Source: a virus
Virus record (IMG/VR): IMGVR_UViG_3300000239_000011
Coordinates: 1 to 37,079 of that record
Direction: 5' to 3' (one strand)
DNA: 37,079 nucleotides
Made by a program: the position numbers and the translations under genes. Shown here in pieces: positions 1 to 5,917 of the stretch. Below the pieces are notes generated by a model. The model saw nothing but the letters and a program-made list of their open reading frames with translations, was not told the origin of the DNA and did not search any database. Position 1 is the stretch's first letter. Every line of letters starts with the position of its first letter.

Positions 1-937
1 CACCTGACCCTCCATCTGCAGCATCAGCATAACCATACGAACCGTTTCCACCGCCGCCGCCTCCGGTGTTAGCTGTTCCATCAGTTGGTAATCCAACGAG
101 TGTTCCCCCTCCATTTCCACCACCACCAGCTCCTCCAGTACCAATACCTCCAGTTGCTAATGTATAAATTCCTCCTCCTGCACCACCAGCGTAAGTTACC
201 GCAGCACCTGTAATGGAAACTGATAATCCAGCTCCACCGTTTCCTCCGTATTCTCCCGAAGGTGTATTATTTCCTGAACCTTGGCTACCTGCTGCAGATG
301 CACCACCACCACCAGCACCACCTACCCAACCAGCTGTTGGATTCGTAGCACCTCCATAACCTTGATTAGCAGTTCCTGCTCCACCGCCACCACCAGCTTG
401 GCCATCTCTTATGCCTCCACCACCAGAACCACCAACGTTCCCTGGTGTTTTAGGGTTTTGCGCTCCTCCATAACCGCCTCCTGCAGATGTTATAGTTGAA
501 AAAACTGAATCTCCTCCATTTGAACCTGGCGCAACTCCTCCTGCAGTATCAGCTCCCCCTGCTCCTCCTGCACCAACTGTTACCGTAAAACTTGTTGATA
601 GTGCTAGCGATAATGCTGTTTCTGCTGATGAACCTCCTCCAGAGGTGCTACCATAAGATGTACGCAACCCACCAGCTCCAGCACCTCCTTGACCTCCTCC
701 ACCGCCTCCGGCGACTACTAAATAGTCAACTGTTACCAGAGGTAAAGATGCCGCTCCTTCAGAGAATCTCTTCCAATCTGCGTTGTCTTTGTATTCGAGT
801 CTGCTATCTGTTGTATTTAAACGTAGGTCTCCAGCAACTCCCGTTGGTCTTTGAGCTTCAGTTCCCTTAGCCCACACTAGACCTCCAGTGTTACCACTCA
901 TGTCAATTACGTTTGTAGTTACTTTGTTTGTTGCCAT
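1..937 (-). CDS. Glycine-rich tail fibre / adhesin, cut by left edge
   Basis: The minus-strand reading frame opens with ATG at 937 (MATNKVTTNVIDMSG) and stays open to base 1, so the C-terminus is missing. Residues about 1-70 resemble the attachment section common in phage fibres, including the stretch RLNTTDSRLEYKDNADWKRF that is usually found just before a fibre tip. From about residue 75 onward the protein is dominated by glycine runs (VVAGGGGGGQGGAGAGG and many GGAGGGG blocks) with scattered aromatic residues. This is the style of polyglycine sandwich adhesins of T-even type and of many marine phage fibres. I infer a receptor-binding tail-tip protein. It follows the 948-1613 fibre gene after a 10-base gap, so the two are probably co-transcribed. 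Coding frame and glycine-rich nature are clear; receptor binding is inference. Confidence 0.82.
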   Translation of the reverse strand, partial: MATNKVTTNVIDMSGNTGGLVWAKGTEAQRPTGVAGDLRLNTTDSRLEYKDNADWKRFSEGAASLPLVTVDYLVVAGGGGGGQGGAGAGGLRTSYGSTSGGGSSAETALSLALSTSFTVTVGAGGAGGADTAGGVAPGSNGGDSVFSTITSAGGGYGGAQNPKTPGNVGGSGGGGIRDGQAGGGGGAGTANQGYGGATNPTAGWVGGAGGGGASAAGSQGSGNNTPSGEYGGNGGAGLSVSITGAAVTYAGGAGGGIYTLATGGIGTGGAGGGGNGGGTLVGLPTDGTANTGGGGGGNGSYGYADAADGGSG

Positions 938-947
938 GAGCTGCCTG

Positions 948-1613
948 TTATTCTGTTATTACTACTTCTATTCCATTTGTTGCGGTTGTTGGTGGCGCTG
1001 TTACGAAACGCAATGTCGTTCCTGTAACAAGGCTATAATTAGCCGCTCCACTTGAATCAAGTGAATTTTGATATACACCGCTAATAAATATGTTGAGATT
1101 GTCTACTCCGCTTGGAGTTACTGATAAGGTAAAATCTACAGTTGCGTTGTTTCCTGTAAACTGGTCTTTCGTCATCGTTACACCTGCGGCAGAAGCAATT
1201 GTAACTTCTGTTGCTGAAGTTTGAGTAAGGGTAATTCCCGTACCCTCTGTTAAGTTTACAGCTGAGTCAGCTCCAGTAGCAGCGTCTAATTGTAAAGGAA
1301 CACTGCTTCCAGCTTTTGCACCAGCTTGTAATGTATAAGTATCTCCAGTTGCAGTTGATGCAATTGTTATTTGACTAGCACTATTTCTAGTAAGAGTTAT
1401 ATCCGTTCCCCCTGTAAGTGTTAAAGCGCTATTGCTTGAATCACTTCCCGCTAAGTTAATGCTTTCTGTTCCTGCTGGAACATCTAATGTGTAAGTTGTT
1501 CCTGCTAATAAAGAAGGAGGGATTTGTACGTTTGCTGTTCCTTTATATCCCACTAAATGTGTTATGTCAGATAGTTGGGTAGCTGTTGTGAATTGTGAAA
1601 ATTTTACTGCCAT
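948..1613 (-). CDS. Tail fibre shaft protein with beta-repeat segments
   Basis: The 221-residue product starts MAVKFSQFTTATQLSDITHL, a start typical of phage appendage proteins, and then carries at least two related repeats of the form YTL..G...S.VPL.LDAATGADS.VNL.EGTGITLTQ (about residues 40-85 and 95-145). These threonine, glycine and hydrophobic periodic repeats suggest a beta-structured fibre shaft. The C-terminal part (GVTMTKDQFTGNN onward) looks like a separate domain with ISGVYQN and FVTAPPTTATNGIEVVI, seen in many fibre and virion proteins. It sits directly upstream of the glycine-rich adhesin. The same repeat type recurs in the 3211-3846 protein, so the two may be related by duplication. 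The exact role in the fibre is inference. Confidence 0.78.
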   Translation of the reverse strand: MAVKFSQFTTATQLSDITHLVGYKGTANVQIPPSLLAGTTYTLDVPAGTESINLAGSDSSNSALTLTGGTDITLTRNSASQITIASTATGDTYTLQAGAKAGSSVPLQLDAATGADSAVNLTEGTGITLTQTSATEVTIASAAGVTMTKDQFTGNNATVDFTLSVTPSGVDNLNIFISGVYQNSLDSSGAANYSLVTGTTLRFVTAPPTTATNGIEVVITE

Positions 1614-1624
1614 TTTATTTTAAT

Positions 1625-1765
1625 TTATTCTGTTATTAAGTCATTACTGTTTAATTCTGAAACCATTTGGATTGAAAGTTCGGTTATAATATCTTCACTT
1701 CCAAACGGAGCTTGCCCCGCTTCTCTTTGTCCTATCCAATTCCCTATGGCAATAAATGTTGGCAT
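1625..1765 (-). CDS. Small hypothetical protein, 46 aa
   Basis: A short frame starting MPTFIAIGNWIGQREAGQ fills the gap between the fibre gene at 948-1613 and the virion protein at 1790-2260, leaving only 11 and 24 bases of spacing. It is acidic in its C-terminal half (SEDIITELSIQMVSELN) and has no recognisable motif. The tight fit in a co-directional string of late genes is the main argument for it being real. Function unknown; a small appendage-associated protein is possible. Confidence 0.5.
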   Translation of the reverse strand: MPTFIAIGNWIGQREAGQAPFGSEDIITELSIQMVSELNSNDLITE

Positions 1766-1789
1766 CTTATATTGATATTATTATTCCTA

Positions 1790-2260
1790 TTACCACAATG
1801 CAATTATATTGTCTGCGCTAGTTCCCGTTGCAAAAACCTTAGTTACATTGACTGGGAAAAAAGTTCCTGTGTTAACACCTTGAAATGTTACATCATCTCC
1901 AGCTACCGTTCTTACTTTTAAATTTCCTGCTGTACCAATATATAACACAGCTCCCTCTTGATGGCCGCCATAAATTACATAAGCTTTACTGTTTACAGCA
2001 AATATATTTGCTGAAACACTTAAGGTGGTATCATTCTCTATACCGATAACTACCGCTTGCGTATTGTCTGTAGTATTCACTATAATCATATTTAGCTTTA
2101 CACCACTTGTTAAAAAAGTTGCAGTAGAGTCTATTAATTGAGTTGCGCTTGCTGTTGTTGTTGTACCAGTTGGTCCCGCTATCCCTATGTTTGGAATATC
2201 AGTGTTATCTGATTTGTTGACTTGCCACGCTCTGCCGGCTTGTAATTTTTGATATGCCAT
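1790..2260 (-). CDS. Virion-associated protein, probable head or appendage decoration
   Basis: The 156-residue product begins MAYQKLQAGRAWQVNKSDN and ends FFPVNVTKVFATGTSADNIIALW. In my recollection that pairing is common in small structural proteins of marine tailed phages (FFPV.V..V.ATGT.A..IIALW). The middle is rich in threonine, valine and alanine, consistent with an all-beta fold. It lies four bases downstream of the 51-residue gene at 2264-2419 in a continuous minus-strand late operon. A decoration, collar or fibre-associated protein is the likeliest role. The family resemblance is from memory, not a search. Confidence 0.68.
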   Translation of the reverse strand: MAYQKLQAGRAWQVNKSDNTDIPNIGIAGPTGTTTTASATQLIDSTATFLTSGVKLNMIIVNTTDNTQAVVIGIENDTTLSVSANIFAVNSKAYVIYGGHQEGAVLYIGTAGNLKVRTVAGDDVTFQGVNTGTFFPVNVTKVFATGTSADNIIALW

Positions 2261-2263
2261 AAT

Positions 2264-2419
2264 TTATTTTTTATAAGGGAACATTCGGTTAAGACCATCT
2301 CGTCTTTCGGTGCACCCGCAATCTTTATTTAATTTTTCTGCTACTACGTCTACAGCTTTTTTTATTCCTGTAAATTTAGTAAACTTTTCTATATCATCTC
2401 CAAGTCCTCTTGACTTCAT
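2264..2419 (-). CDS. Small conserved-looking phage protein, 51 aa
   Basis: The frame could start further upstream, but the start MKSRGLGDDIEKF is preferred because its ATG overlaps the TGA stop of the preceding gene (ATGA at 2416-2419), a usual coupling arrangement. The product runs GLGDDIEKFTKFTGIKK, then CGC, and ends LNRMFPYKK. Small proteins with a GLGD...KFTGIK start and a CxC then FPY end occur among late genes of marine phages, usually without assigned function. The two cysteines spaced by one residue could bind metal, but that is speculative. Only four bases separate its stop from the next gene. Confidence 0.68.
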   Translation of the reverse strand: MKSRGLGDDIEKFTKFTGIKKAVDVVAEKLNKDCGCTERRDGLNRMFPYKK

Positions 2420-2577
2420 CTTATACATATACACTTTTCCTTTTTGCAATCCTTCATCTTAAATGATATTGCAAATATAATCTTATTCCAGTTACATTTA
2501 AATTTATGTGTTAGGCCACCCCACCATCTTGCGATTGCGTGTGATGTTTTTATAAGCCATGCTCCTAATTTTTTCAT
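2416..2577 (-). CDS. Small basic protein with Trp-rich centre, 53 aa
   Basis: The frame starts MKKLGAWLIKTSHAIARWWGG one base after the stop of the 2579-2755 gene and ends by overlapping the next start (ATGA). It is lysine- and arginine-rich with a hydrophobic or amphipathic N-terminal half and four tryptophans, plus four cysteines (one mid-protein, three near the C-terminus). It could associate with membrane as an amphipathic helix, but there is no clear 20-residue membrane span. Its reality rests on coupling to both neighbours. I do not recognise the family. Confidence 0.58.
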   Translation of the reverse strand: MKKLGAWLIKTSHAIARWWGGLTHKFKCNWNKIIFAISFKMKDCKKEKCICIR

Positions 2578-2578
2578 G

Positions 2579-2755
2579 CTATTTATTTATTTTTCTCATC
2601 GTTTTTGCAAAGTTGTACTTTTTAGACCCGACAGGACAGCTTGAGCTTCCATATTTTTTTCCCGTACAATCCCCTAAAGTGCCCCTTCGTTTAGCGTCTC
2701 CAAAAACCTTATCGATAAAGTCCTTTTTTTTCTTAGTTCTGCCTTTTGTAGCCAT
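2579..2755 (-). CDS. Small basic cysteine-containing protein, 58 aa
   Basis: The product starts MATKGRTKKKKDFIDKVFGD and contains two cysteines in a glycine- and lysine-rich middle (GDCTGKKYGSSSCPVG). Its ATG overlaps the TAA of the 2755-2910 gene by one base (TAATG). The composition and size resemble the neighbouring broken gene at 2956-3211, and both encode very basic proteins. A DNA-associated virion component is possible but only a guess. Function unknown. Confidence 0.6.
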   Translation of the reverse strand: MATKGRTKKKKDFIDKVFGDAKRRGTLGDCTGKKYGSSSCPVGSKKYNFAKTMRKINK

Positions 2756-2910
2756 TATTTCATTTTTGAATCAGCAGAATATGGGTGTTCTCCAAAATGC
2801 TTGTACATTCCTTTAGACTCATTTCTTCTGTCTTTTAAAGATTGTTTTTTCTTACCGTTCCGAAGTGCGATTGCTTCGTCATCTCTTGAATTGTATCCTT
2901 GTTTATTCAT
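2755..2910 (-). CDS. Small charged hypothetical protein, 51 aa
   Basis: The frame starts MNKQGYNSRDDEAIALRNGK at 2910 and ends by overlapping the next start by one base. It is highly charged throughout (KKKQSLKDRRNESKG) with a short aromatic C-terminal part (KHFGEHPYSAD). A minus-strand TATCTTTG, the usual -7 element of Bacteroidota promoters, lies at 2932-2939 about 22 bases upstream of the start, so this gene may begin a transcript; no matching -33 element is seen. I do not recognise the family. Confidence 0.6.
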   Translation of the reverse strand: MNKQGYNSRDDEAIALRNGKKKQSLKDRRNESKGMYKHFGEHPYSADSKMK

Positions 2911-2955
2911 AATATAAAATTTTTATTAATACAAAGATAGTAATATTTTTATAGT

Positions 2956-3211
2956 CTATTTTGCGGACTTAGCACCAACACAATTCCAGCGCTTTCTAGA
3001 TAAGTTATTTGGAGTGTTTGGGTCGTTTTGTTTCTTCTTGCTTAGGCGTCCTTTTAATACCTAGACTTCTAGCGCAGTAGCTGTCCCCTTTAGAAGTTCC
3101 AGGTCTAACCCTTGGCCCTCCACCTTTAGCTTTTCCTGCTTGACCGTAGCTTACCTTTTTACCTGTTTAAGTAATTTTTACTCTTGCTTTTCCTTTTCTT
3201 GGTGTTGCCAT
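2956..3211 (-). pseudogene. Broken small basic phage gene (nonsense plus frameshift)
   Basis: The start MATPRKGKARVKIT overlaps the stop of the 3211-3846 gene (TAATG at 3209-3213). Codon 15 is TAA (3167-3169), but the same frame continues as TGKKVSYGQAGKAKGGGPRV and PGTSKGDSYCARSLGIK. Near 3045-3056, around an AAAAGG run, the frame must move by one base to continue as LSKKKQNDPNTPNNLSRKRW and then NCVGAKSAK to a TAG at 2956-2958. Joined, these parts read as one coherent protein of about 84 residues. I recall it as a small family common in marine phages, basic and ending in an arginine and tryptophan-rich tail. Two independent lesions suggest decay or assembly error; recoding is less likely. 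Confidence 0.72.
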
Positions 3212-3846
3212 TATGTAGATTTTGCTTGAATCACAATCCAGTTAGAGCCGTCTGACCAAACTGCAATTCCATTATACACTTTATTAATTCTATAAGATTC
3301 TTCTCCGTCAATCGTTTCACTTCCCGGTGCATATATATCCACTTTATCTTGAGCTGTTATAGTGCCGTCATTTACTATTCTTAAAAACCTATACGGAATA
3401 GCTGCGGCTGAAGGAAGTGTTACATTAGCAGTTCCTGAACCTCCTCCATTCCAAGATAAATCTATTATGTTTTTACTAGTAGTTATCGTAGTTGATGTAC
3501 CTGACCCTACAGTTATAAACTCTGGTATTAATAATGCTTCACCACCCGGCCCAAATTCTCCGCTTGAATTTATAGTTATATTATTACCTCCTGTTTGACT
3601 AATTGTAACATTAGTTCCTGCTGTTAATTGAACTGTTGAATCTAATCCAGATGTTGCATCTAGGGTTAAATCAACATTGCTACCGTCTGTAGCAGATACC
3701 AAAGTGTATACATCCGAAGTACCTACAGAGCCAATCTCTTCAATTGTGTAAACATCTCTGTTTGAATTTGCAGTTGCTGAACCCTTATTAATTGTTTCAA
3801 CTCCCGCTGCTACTCCGTGAAATTTTGTTCCTGCCGGTATACTCAT
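3211..3846 (-). CDS. Fibre-like virion protein with beta repeat and tail-tip-like C-terminus
   Basis: The 211-residue product starts MSIPAGTKFHGVAAGVETIN. Residues about 40-95 (YTLVSATDGSNVDLTLDATS, then DSTVQLTAGTNVTISQ) match the repeat type of the 948-1613 protein. The second half contains IDLSWNGGGSGTANVTLPSA and ends RINKVYNGIAVWSDGSNWIV, a sequence style frequent in small phage structural proteins. I infer an appendage protein, possibly a second fibre or adaptor sharing a shaft module with the 948-1613 gene. Its stop overlaps the start of the broken gene downstream. Repeat similarity is seen directly; placement in the virion is inference. Confidence 0.7.
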   Translation of the reverse strand: MSIPAGTKFHGVAAGVETINKGSATANSNRDVYTIEEIGSVGTSDVYTLVSATDGSNVDLTLDATSGLDSTVQLTAGTNVTISQTGGNNITINSSGEFGPGGEALLIPEFITVGSGTSTTITTSKNIIDLSWNGGGSGTANVTLPSAAAIPYRFLRIVNDGTITAQDKVDIYAPGSETIDGEESYRINKVYNGIAVWSDGSNWIVIQAKST

Positions 3847-3883
3847 GCGTTTCTTGCTGCTGGAATAGTTTTATGCTTTTTTT

Positions 3884-4105
3884 TTATTTACCCATTTTAA
3901 ATTTAGGTCTATCTGGAGGAACCATGGTTCCAGTACTTTTATAATAAGGCATACCTGTTGGCCCTGTACTCATTAGTCTATTAATTCTTTCTGCTTGATA
4001 ATTATTAAAAGCAACCGTGTCATATACTGTTCCCATTCTTGGCGACTTACTTTTAATAAAATCTTTTTGCGTTTTTCGTTTAGGCTCACGTTTTCTTTGT
4101 TGCAT
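3884..4105 (-). CDS. Small basic hypothetical protein, 73 aa
   Basis: The product is strongly basic at the N-terminus (MQQRKREPKRKTQKDFIKSK) and ends with a proline and lysine-rich tail (MVPPDRPKFKMGK). A middle section, YDTVAFNNYQAERINRLMS, could be a helix. It sits 37 bases upstream of the fibre gene 3211-3846 and 7 bases downstream of the small frame 4113-4238. No domain is recognised. A nucleic-acid-binding or scaffold role is possible from charge alone. Confidence 0.6.
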   Translation of the reverse strand: MQQRKREPKRKTQKDFIKSKSPRMGTVYDTVAFNNYQAERINRLMSTGPTGMPYYKSTGTMVPPDRPKFKMGK

Positions 4106-4112
4106 AATATTC

Positions 4113-4238
4113 TTATTTTATTTTAGATTTAAATTTATTTTTACTTTTTTTATAGATTAACATATTAGGATAATCTTTTGTGTTACCCTTAGAACATTTG
4201 TAATTGTATTTGTTTTTATTTAAAGAACTCTTGTTCAT
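4113..4238 (-). CDS. Tiny lysine-rich protein, 41 aa
   Basis: A frame starting MNKSSLNKNKYNYKCSKGN and ending in a lysine-rich tail fits neatly between the genes at 3884-4105 and 4253-4480, with 7 and 14 base gaps. The sequence is low complexity (Lys and Asn), expected by chance in AT-rich DNA, so support is only positional. Function unknown. Confidence 0.4.
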   Translation of the reverse strand: MNKSSLNKNKYNYKCSKGNTKDYPNMLIYKKSKNKFKSKIK

Positions 4239-4252
4239 TTTTTATCTCTTAC

Positions 4253-4480
4253 TTATCCTGACGGCAAATTATTTTTTTTATCTTTCTTTTTTTTAACTGC
4301 TTTTCTAAATCCAGCCATAGTAATATAATCGTATGAACTTTCTTTAGCTGTTCTTCCTATATCTTTTATTGTTTCACGCAATTGTTCTCTTCCTTGATTA
4401 AGCTTTTCTATAGTTCTGTTTTTAAAGCTTAACGAATCTTTCACTTTTTTTAATGGGTCTCCTTTTTGTGCTTGTGCCAT
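4253..4480 (-). CDS. Small charged helical protein, 75 aa
   Basis: The product MAQAQKGDPLKKVKDSLSFK and onward is rich in lysine, arginine, glutamate and glutamine, with a likely helical stretch TIEKLNQGREQLRETIKDIG and a lysine-rich C-terminus. It is the first gene of this minus-strand run and starts 38 bases from the divergent winged-helix gene at 4519. A TATCTTTG element lies on the minus strand at 4497-4504, 16 bases upstream of the start, which would let it begin a short-leader transcript. No family recognised. Confidence 0.62.
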   Translation of the reverse strand: MAQAQKGDPLKKVKDSLSFKNRTIEKLNQGREQLRETIKDIGRTAKESSYDYITMAGFRKAVKKKKDKKNNLPSG

Positions 4481-4518
4481 AATAGTATTATTTTCACAAA
4501 GATAAGAAATCTAATCTA
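4481..4518. promoter_or_regulatory. Divergent intergenic region with minus-strand -7 element
   Basis: Only 38 bases separate the divergent starts of the 4253-4480 gene and the winged-helix regulator. The minus strand carries TATCTTTG (4504 to 4497), matching the Bacteroidota TAnnTTTG element. A -33 TTTG at the usual distance is not present, so it would be a weak or activated promoter. The spacing would let the winged-helix protein control both directions. The element is seen; the regulation is inference. Confidence 0.45.
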
Positions 4519-4959
4519 ATGAAATTAAAAGTAAATGATTGCCTAAAATACTGGAGAGTAATTCGCTACTTTATTAAATCTAAGCACGGTTTGAATACTG
4601 CTGACCTAGACATGCTCCTATTCCTATACAGCGAAGATATATTTTCTAAAGAAAAGTTTGATGAGTTTGACAACCTACTATCCTGGAATGAAGACAGGTT
4701 TAACCGACTGCTTCGTGATGGATGGATAGAAGTGTTTAGAAAAGAACCTAAAAAATTCAAAACTCTATATGACCTCTCGTATAAATCACAAAGAGTTATC
4801 AGTTCTATTTATAAAAAATTATCCGGGGAAGAAATACCCGCTGATAAAAATAACCGCATGTTTGCAAAGAATGTAAAGTACTCAGACCAAGTTTATCGAA
4901 ACATGATAATAGAGATGAACAAACTTAGACGACAACAACAACGTCTTTCTCCTGAATAA
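4519..4959 (+). CDS. Winged-helix (MarR-like) DNA-binding protein
   Basis: This 146-residue protein starts MKLKVNDCLKYWRVIRYFIK and has the order helix, LNTADLDMLLFLYSE, FDNLLSWNEDRFNRLLRDGW, IEVFRKEPKKFKTLYDLSYK. That is the layout of a winged helix: a helix-turn-helix followed by a two-stranded wing and a further helix region. It resembles MarR-type proteins I recall from marine phage genomes. It is the only plus-strand gene among minus-strand late genes. It diverges from the gene at 4253-4480 across 38 bases, and its last 35 bases overlap the 3' end of groES in antisense. A local transcription regulator of late or chaperonin genes is plausible. The fold call is from sequence pattern. Confidence 0.7.
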   Translation: MKLKVNDCLKYWRVIRYFIKSKHGLNTADLDMLLFLYSEDIFSKEKFDEFDNLLSWNEDRFNRLLRDGWIEVFRKEPKKFKTLYDLSYKSQRVISSIYKKLSGEEIPADKNNRMFAKNVKYSDQVYRNMIIEMNKLRRQQQRLSPE

Positions 4960-5182
4960 TTGTAAACACATCATCGTTTATAATCATAGAGTAACCAGCG
5001 CGTTTGTCATAAAAGATTAAGTCTCCTTCTTTTAAAACACCTACCTCAGTACCGCTTTTTATTATAACTCCTTTTTTGTATCTTAGTTGATTGGCGTCTT
5101 CTGAACTAAGCAGTAGACCGGAAGCTGTTTTAATTTCTTCCTCAATTGTTTTTATAATTATATTTTTTCCTATTGGTTCCAT
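4925..5182 (-). CDS. groES: GroES-type co-chaperonin
   Basis: The 85-residue protein begins MEPIGKNIIIKTIEEEIKTA and shows the GroES pattern. An N-terminal beta strand with a PIG..IIIK core is followed by a mobile loop with the hydrophobic GLLL segment (about residues 22-25, equivalent to the GIVL of bacterial GroES). Then come KKGVIIKSG, VGVLKEGDLIFYDKRAG and a C-terminal INDDVFTIIQEKDVVVV. It is slightly shorter than the usual 95 residues. It would cap the GroEL ring to form the folding chamber in the host cytoplasm. GroEL lies about 0.7 kb upstream in the same direction with four small genes between, an unusual separation. Its 3' end overlaps the convergent regulator gene. Confidence 0.93.
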   Translation of the reverse strand: MEPIGKNIIIKTIEEEIKTASGLLLSSEDANQLRYKKGVIIKSGTEVGVLKEGDLIFYDKRAGYSMIINDDVFTIIQEKDVVVVV

Positions 5183-5191
5183 ATTTTAATT

Positions 5192-5272
5192 TTAAGATGC
5201 TACTGTTAAAAAAAGTATTAACAGAAAAAAAAGTATTAGGTAATCTAGTGTGTCTTCTAAAAAGTTTTTCAT
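5192..5272 (-). CDS. 26-residue single-span membrane peptide
   Basis: The frame reads MKNFLEDTLDYLILFFLLIL and ends FLTVAS, that is a short acidic head followed by about 15 hydrophobic residues. Its ATG overlaps the stop of the upstream membrane gene (ATGA at 5269-5272), which argues that it is translated. Tiny one-span peptides next to a two-span protein are often part of phage lysis systems, but no lysis enzyme is visible nearby. The frame, overlap and hydrophobic span are seen; a lysis or membrane-modifying role is only possible. Confidence 0.55.
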   Translation of the reverse strand: MKNFLEDTLDYLILFFLLILFLTVAS

Positions 5273-5451
5273 TTACTGGTTTTATAATCTAACACAAATC
5301 CAATCGCTACTAAAAGATTCATACCGATTGAGGATGCTATCTCCACTAGGTCATGAAACGAATGAATCGATAGATGTATGTGTCCGACAATCCAAAATGG
5401 TATAGCTAGGTTCTGACTTATCCAGATAAGAGTGAACTTAAGAAGCCTCAT
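5269..5451 (-). CDS. Small two-span membrane protein, holin candidate
   Basis: The 60-residue product starts MRLLKFTLIWISQNLAIPFW and has two hydrophobic stretches, about residues 6-25 and 40-55, joined by a histidine-containing stretch (HIHLSIHSFHDLVEIASS), with a basic C-terminus (DYKTSK). Size and topology suit a small phage holin, yet no endolysin is seen in the window, so this is only a candidate. Its start overlaps the end of the 5438-5701 gene by 14 bases and its stop overlaps the 26-residue membrane peptide. Confidence 0.55.
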   Translation of the reverse strand: MRLLKFTLIWISQNLAIPFWIVGHIHLSIHSFHDLVEIASSIGMNLLVAIGFVLDYKTSK

Positions 5452-5701
5452 CCTTATAAATTGAATATTCTTTTAATTTTATTTTTAATTCCCTTGGTTC
5501 TTCTTCATCAGAATATGATTCGTAAGGTAACTCCACTTCTTCACCGTAATTTTTTTTCATAAAATAATTGGCATCATAAAATAACCTACCGTTATGGTGG
5601 TAAACATATTGTACAAATTTTTCAAGAATATCTATTTCTTTTTCATAATGTTCAATTTTTCTATTTTTACGATTTAATACATCTTTTTTTATATATGGCA
5701 T
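5438..5701 (-). CDS. Hypothetical acidic protein, 87 aa
   Basis: The product begins with a basic, probably helical part (MPYIKKDVLNRKNRKIEHYE) and continues through KEIDILEKFVQYVYHHNGRL into an acidic section (YESYSDEEEPRELKIKLKEY). No domain is recognised. It lies between the 68-residue gene next to groEL and the membrane gene at 5269-5451, all in the same direction with short gaps or overlaps, so it is likely co-transcribed with groEL and groES. Confidence 0.6.
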   Translation of the reverse strand: MPYIKKDVLNRKNRKIEHYEKEIDILEKFVQYVYHHNGRLFYDANYFMKKNYGEEVELPYESYSDEEEPRELKIKLKEYSIYKDEAS

Positions 5702-5710
5702 AATTTAATT

Positions 5711-5917
5711 TTATTTATTAAAGTCGTTTTTTCTTAGCATAGCTCCAAATATTATTTTTTTTACTGCAAGATAAACATGGTTTGCGGAACTTACACTAAT
5801 TTTTTTCTGCACAAACAAATCAGTTGAAATCTTATCAGCTATTTTATCTGCTTCTCTTTCTTCTAAATAATTATCTAATAACATATTATTTATTTTTTCT
5901 TTTGTTATATATTTCAT
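5711..5917 (-). CDS. Hypothetical helical protein, 68 aa, coupled to groEL
   Basis: The product starts MKYITKEKINNMLLDNYLEE and is predicted mostly helical, with alternating charged and hydrophobic residues and a basic C-terminus (AMLRKNDFNK). Its ATG overlaps the TGA of groEL by four bases (5914-5917), so translation is probably coupled to groEL. I do not recognise it. A chaperonin accessory role is conceivable only from position. Confidence 0.62.
   Translation of the reverse strand: MKYITKEKINNMLLDNYLEEREADKIADKISTDLFVQKKISVSSANHVYLAVKKIIFGAMLRKNDFNK

Noticed and set aside
281-870. Plus-strand reading frames over the first kilobase.
   Set aside because: They are mirror images of the glycine-rich fibre gene on the minus strand; the sequences are Ser, Thr and Leu-rich with no domain sense.
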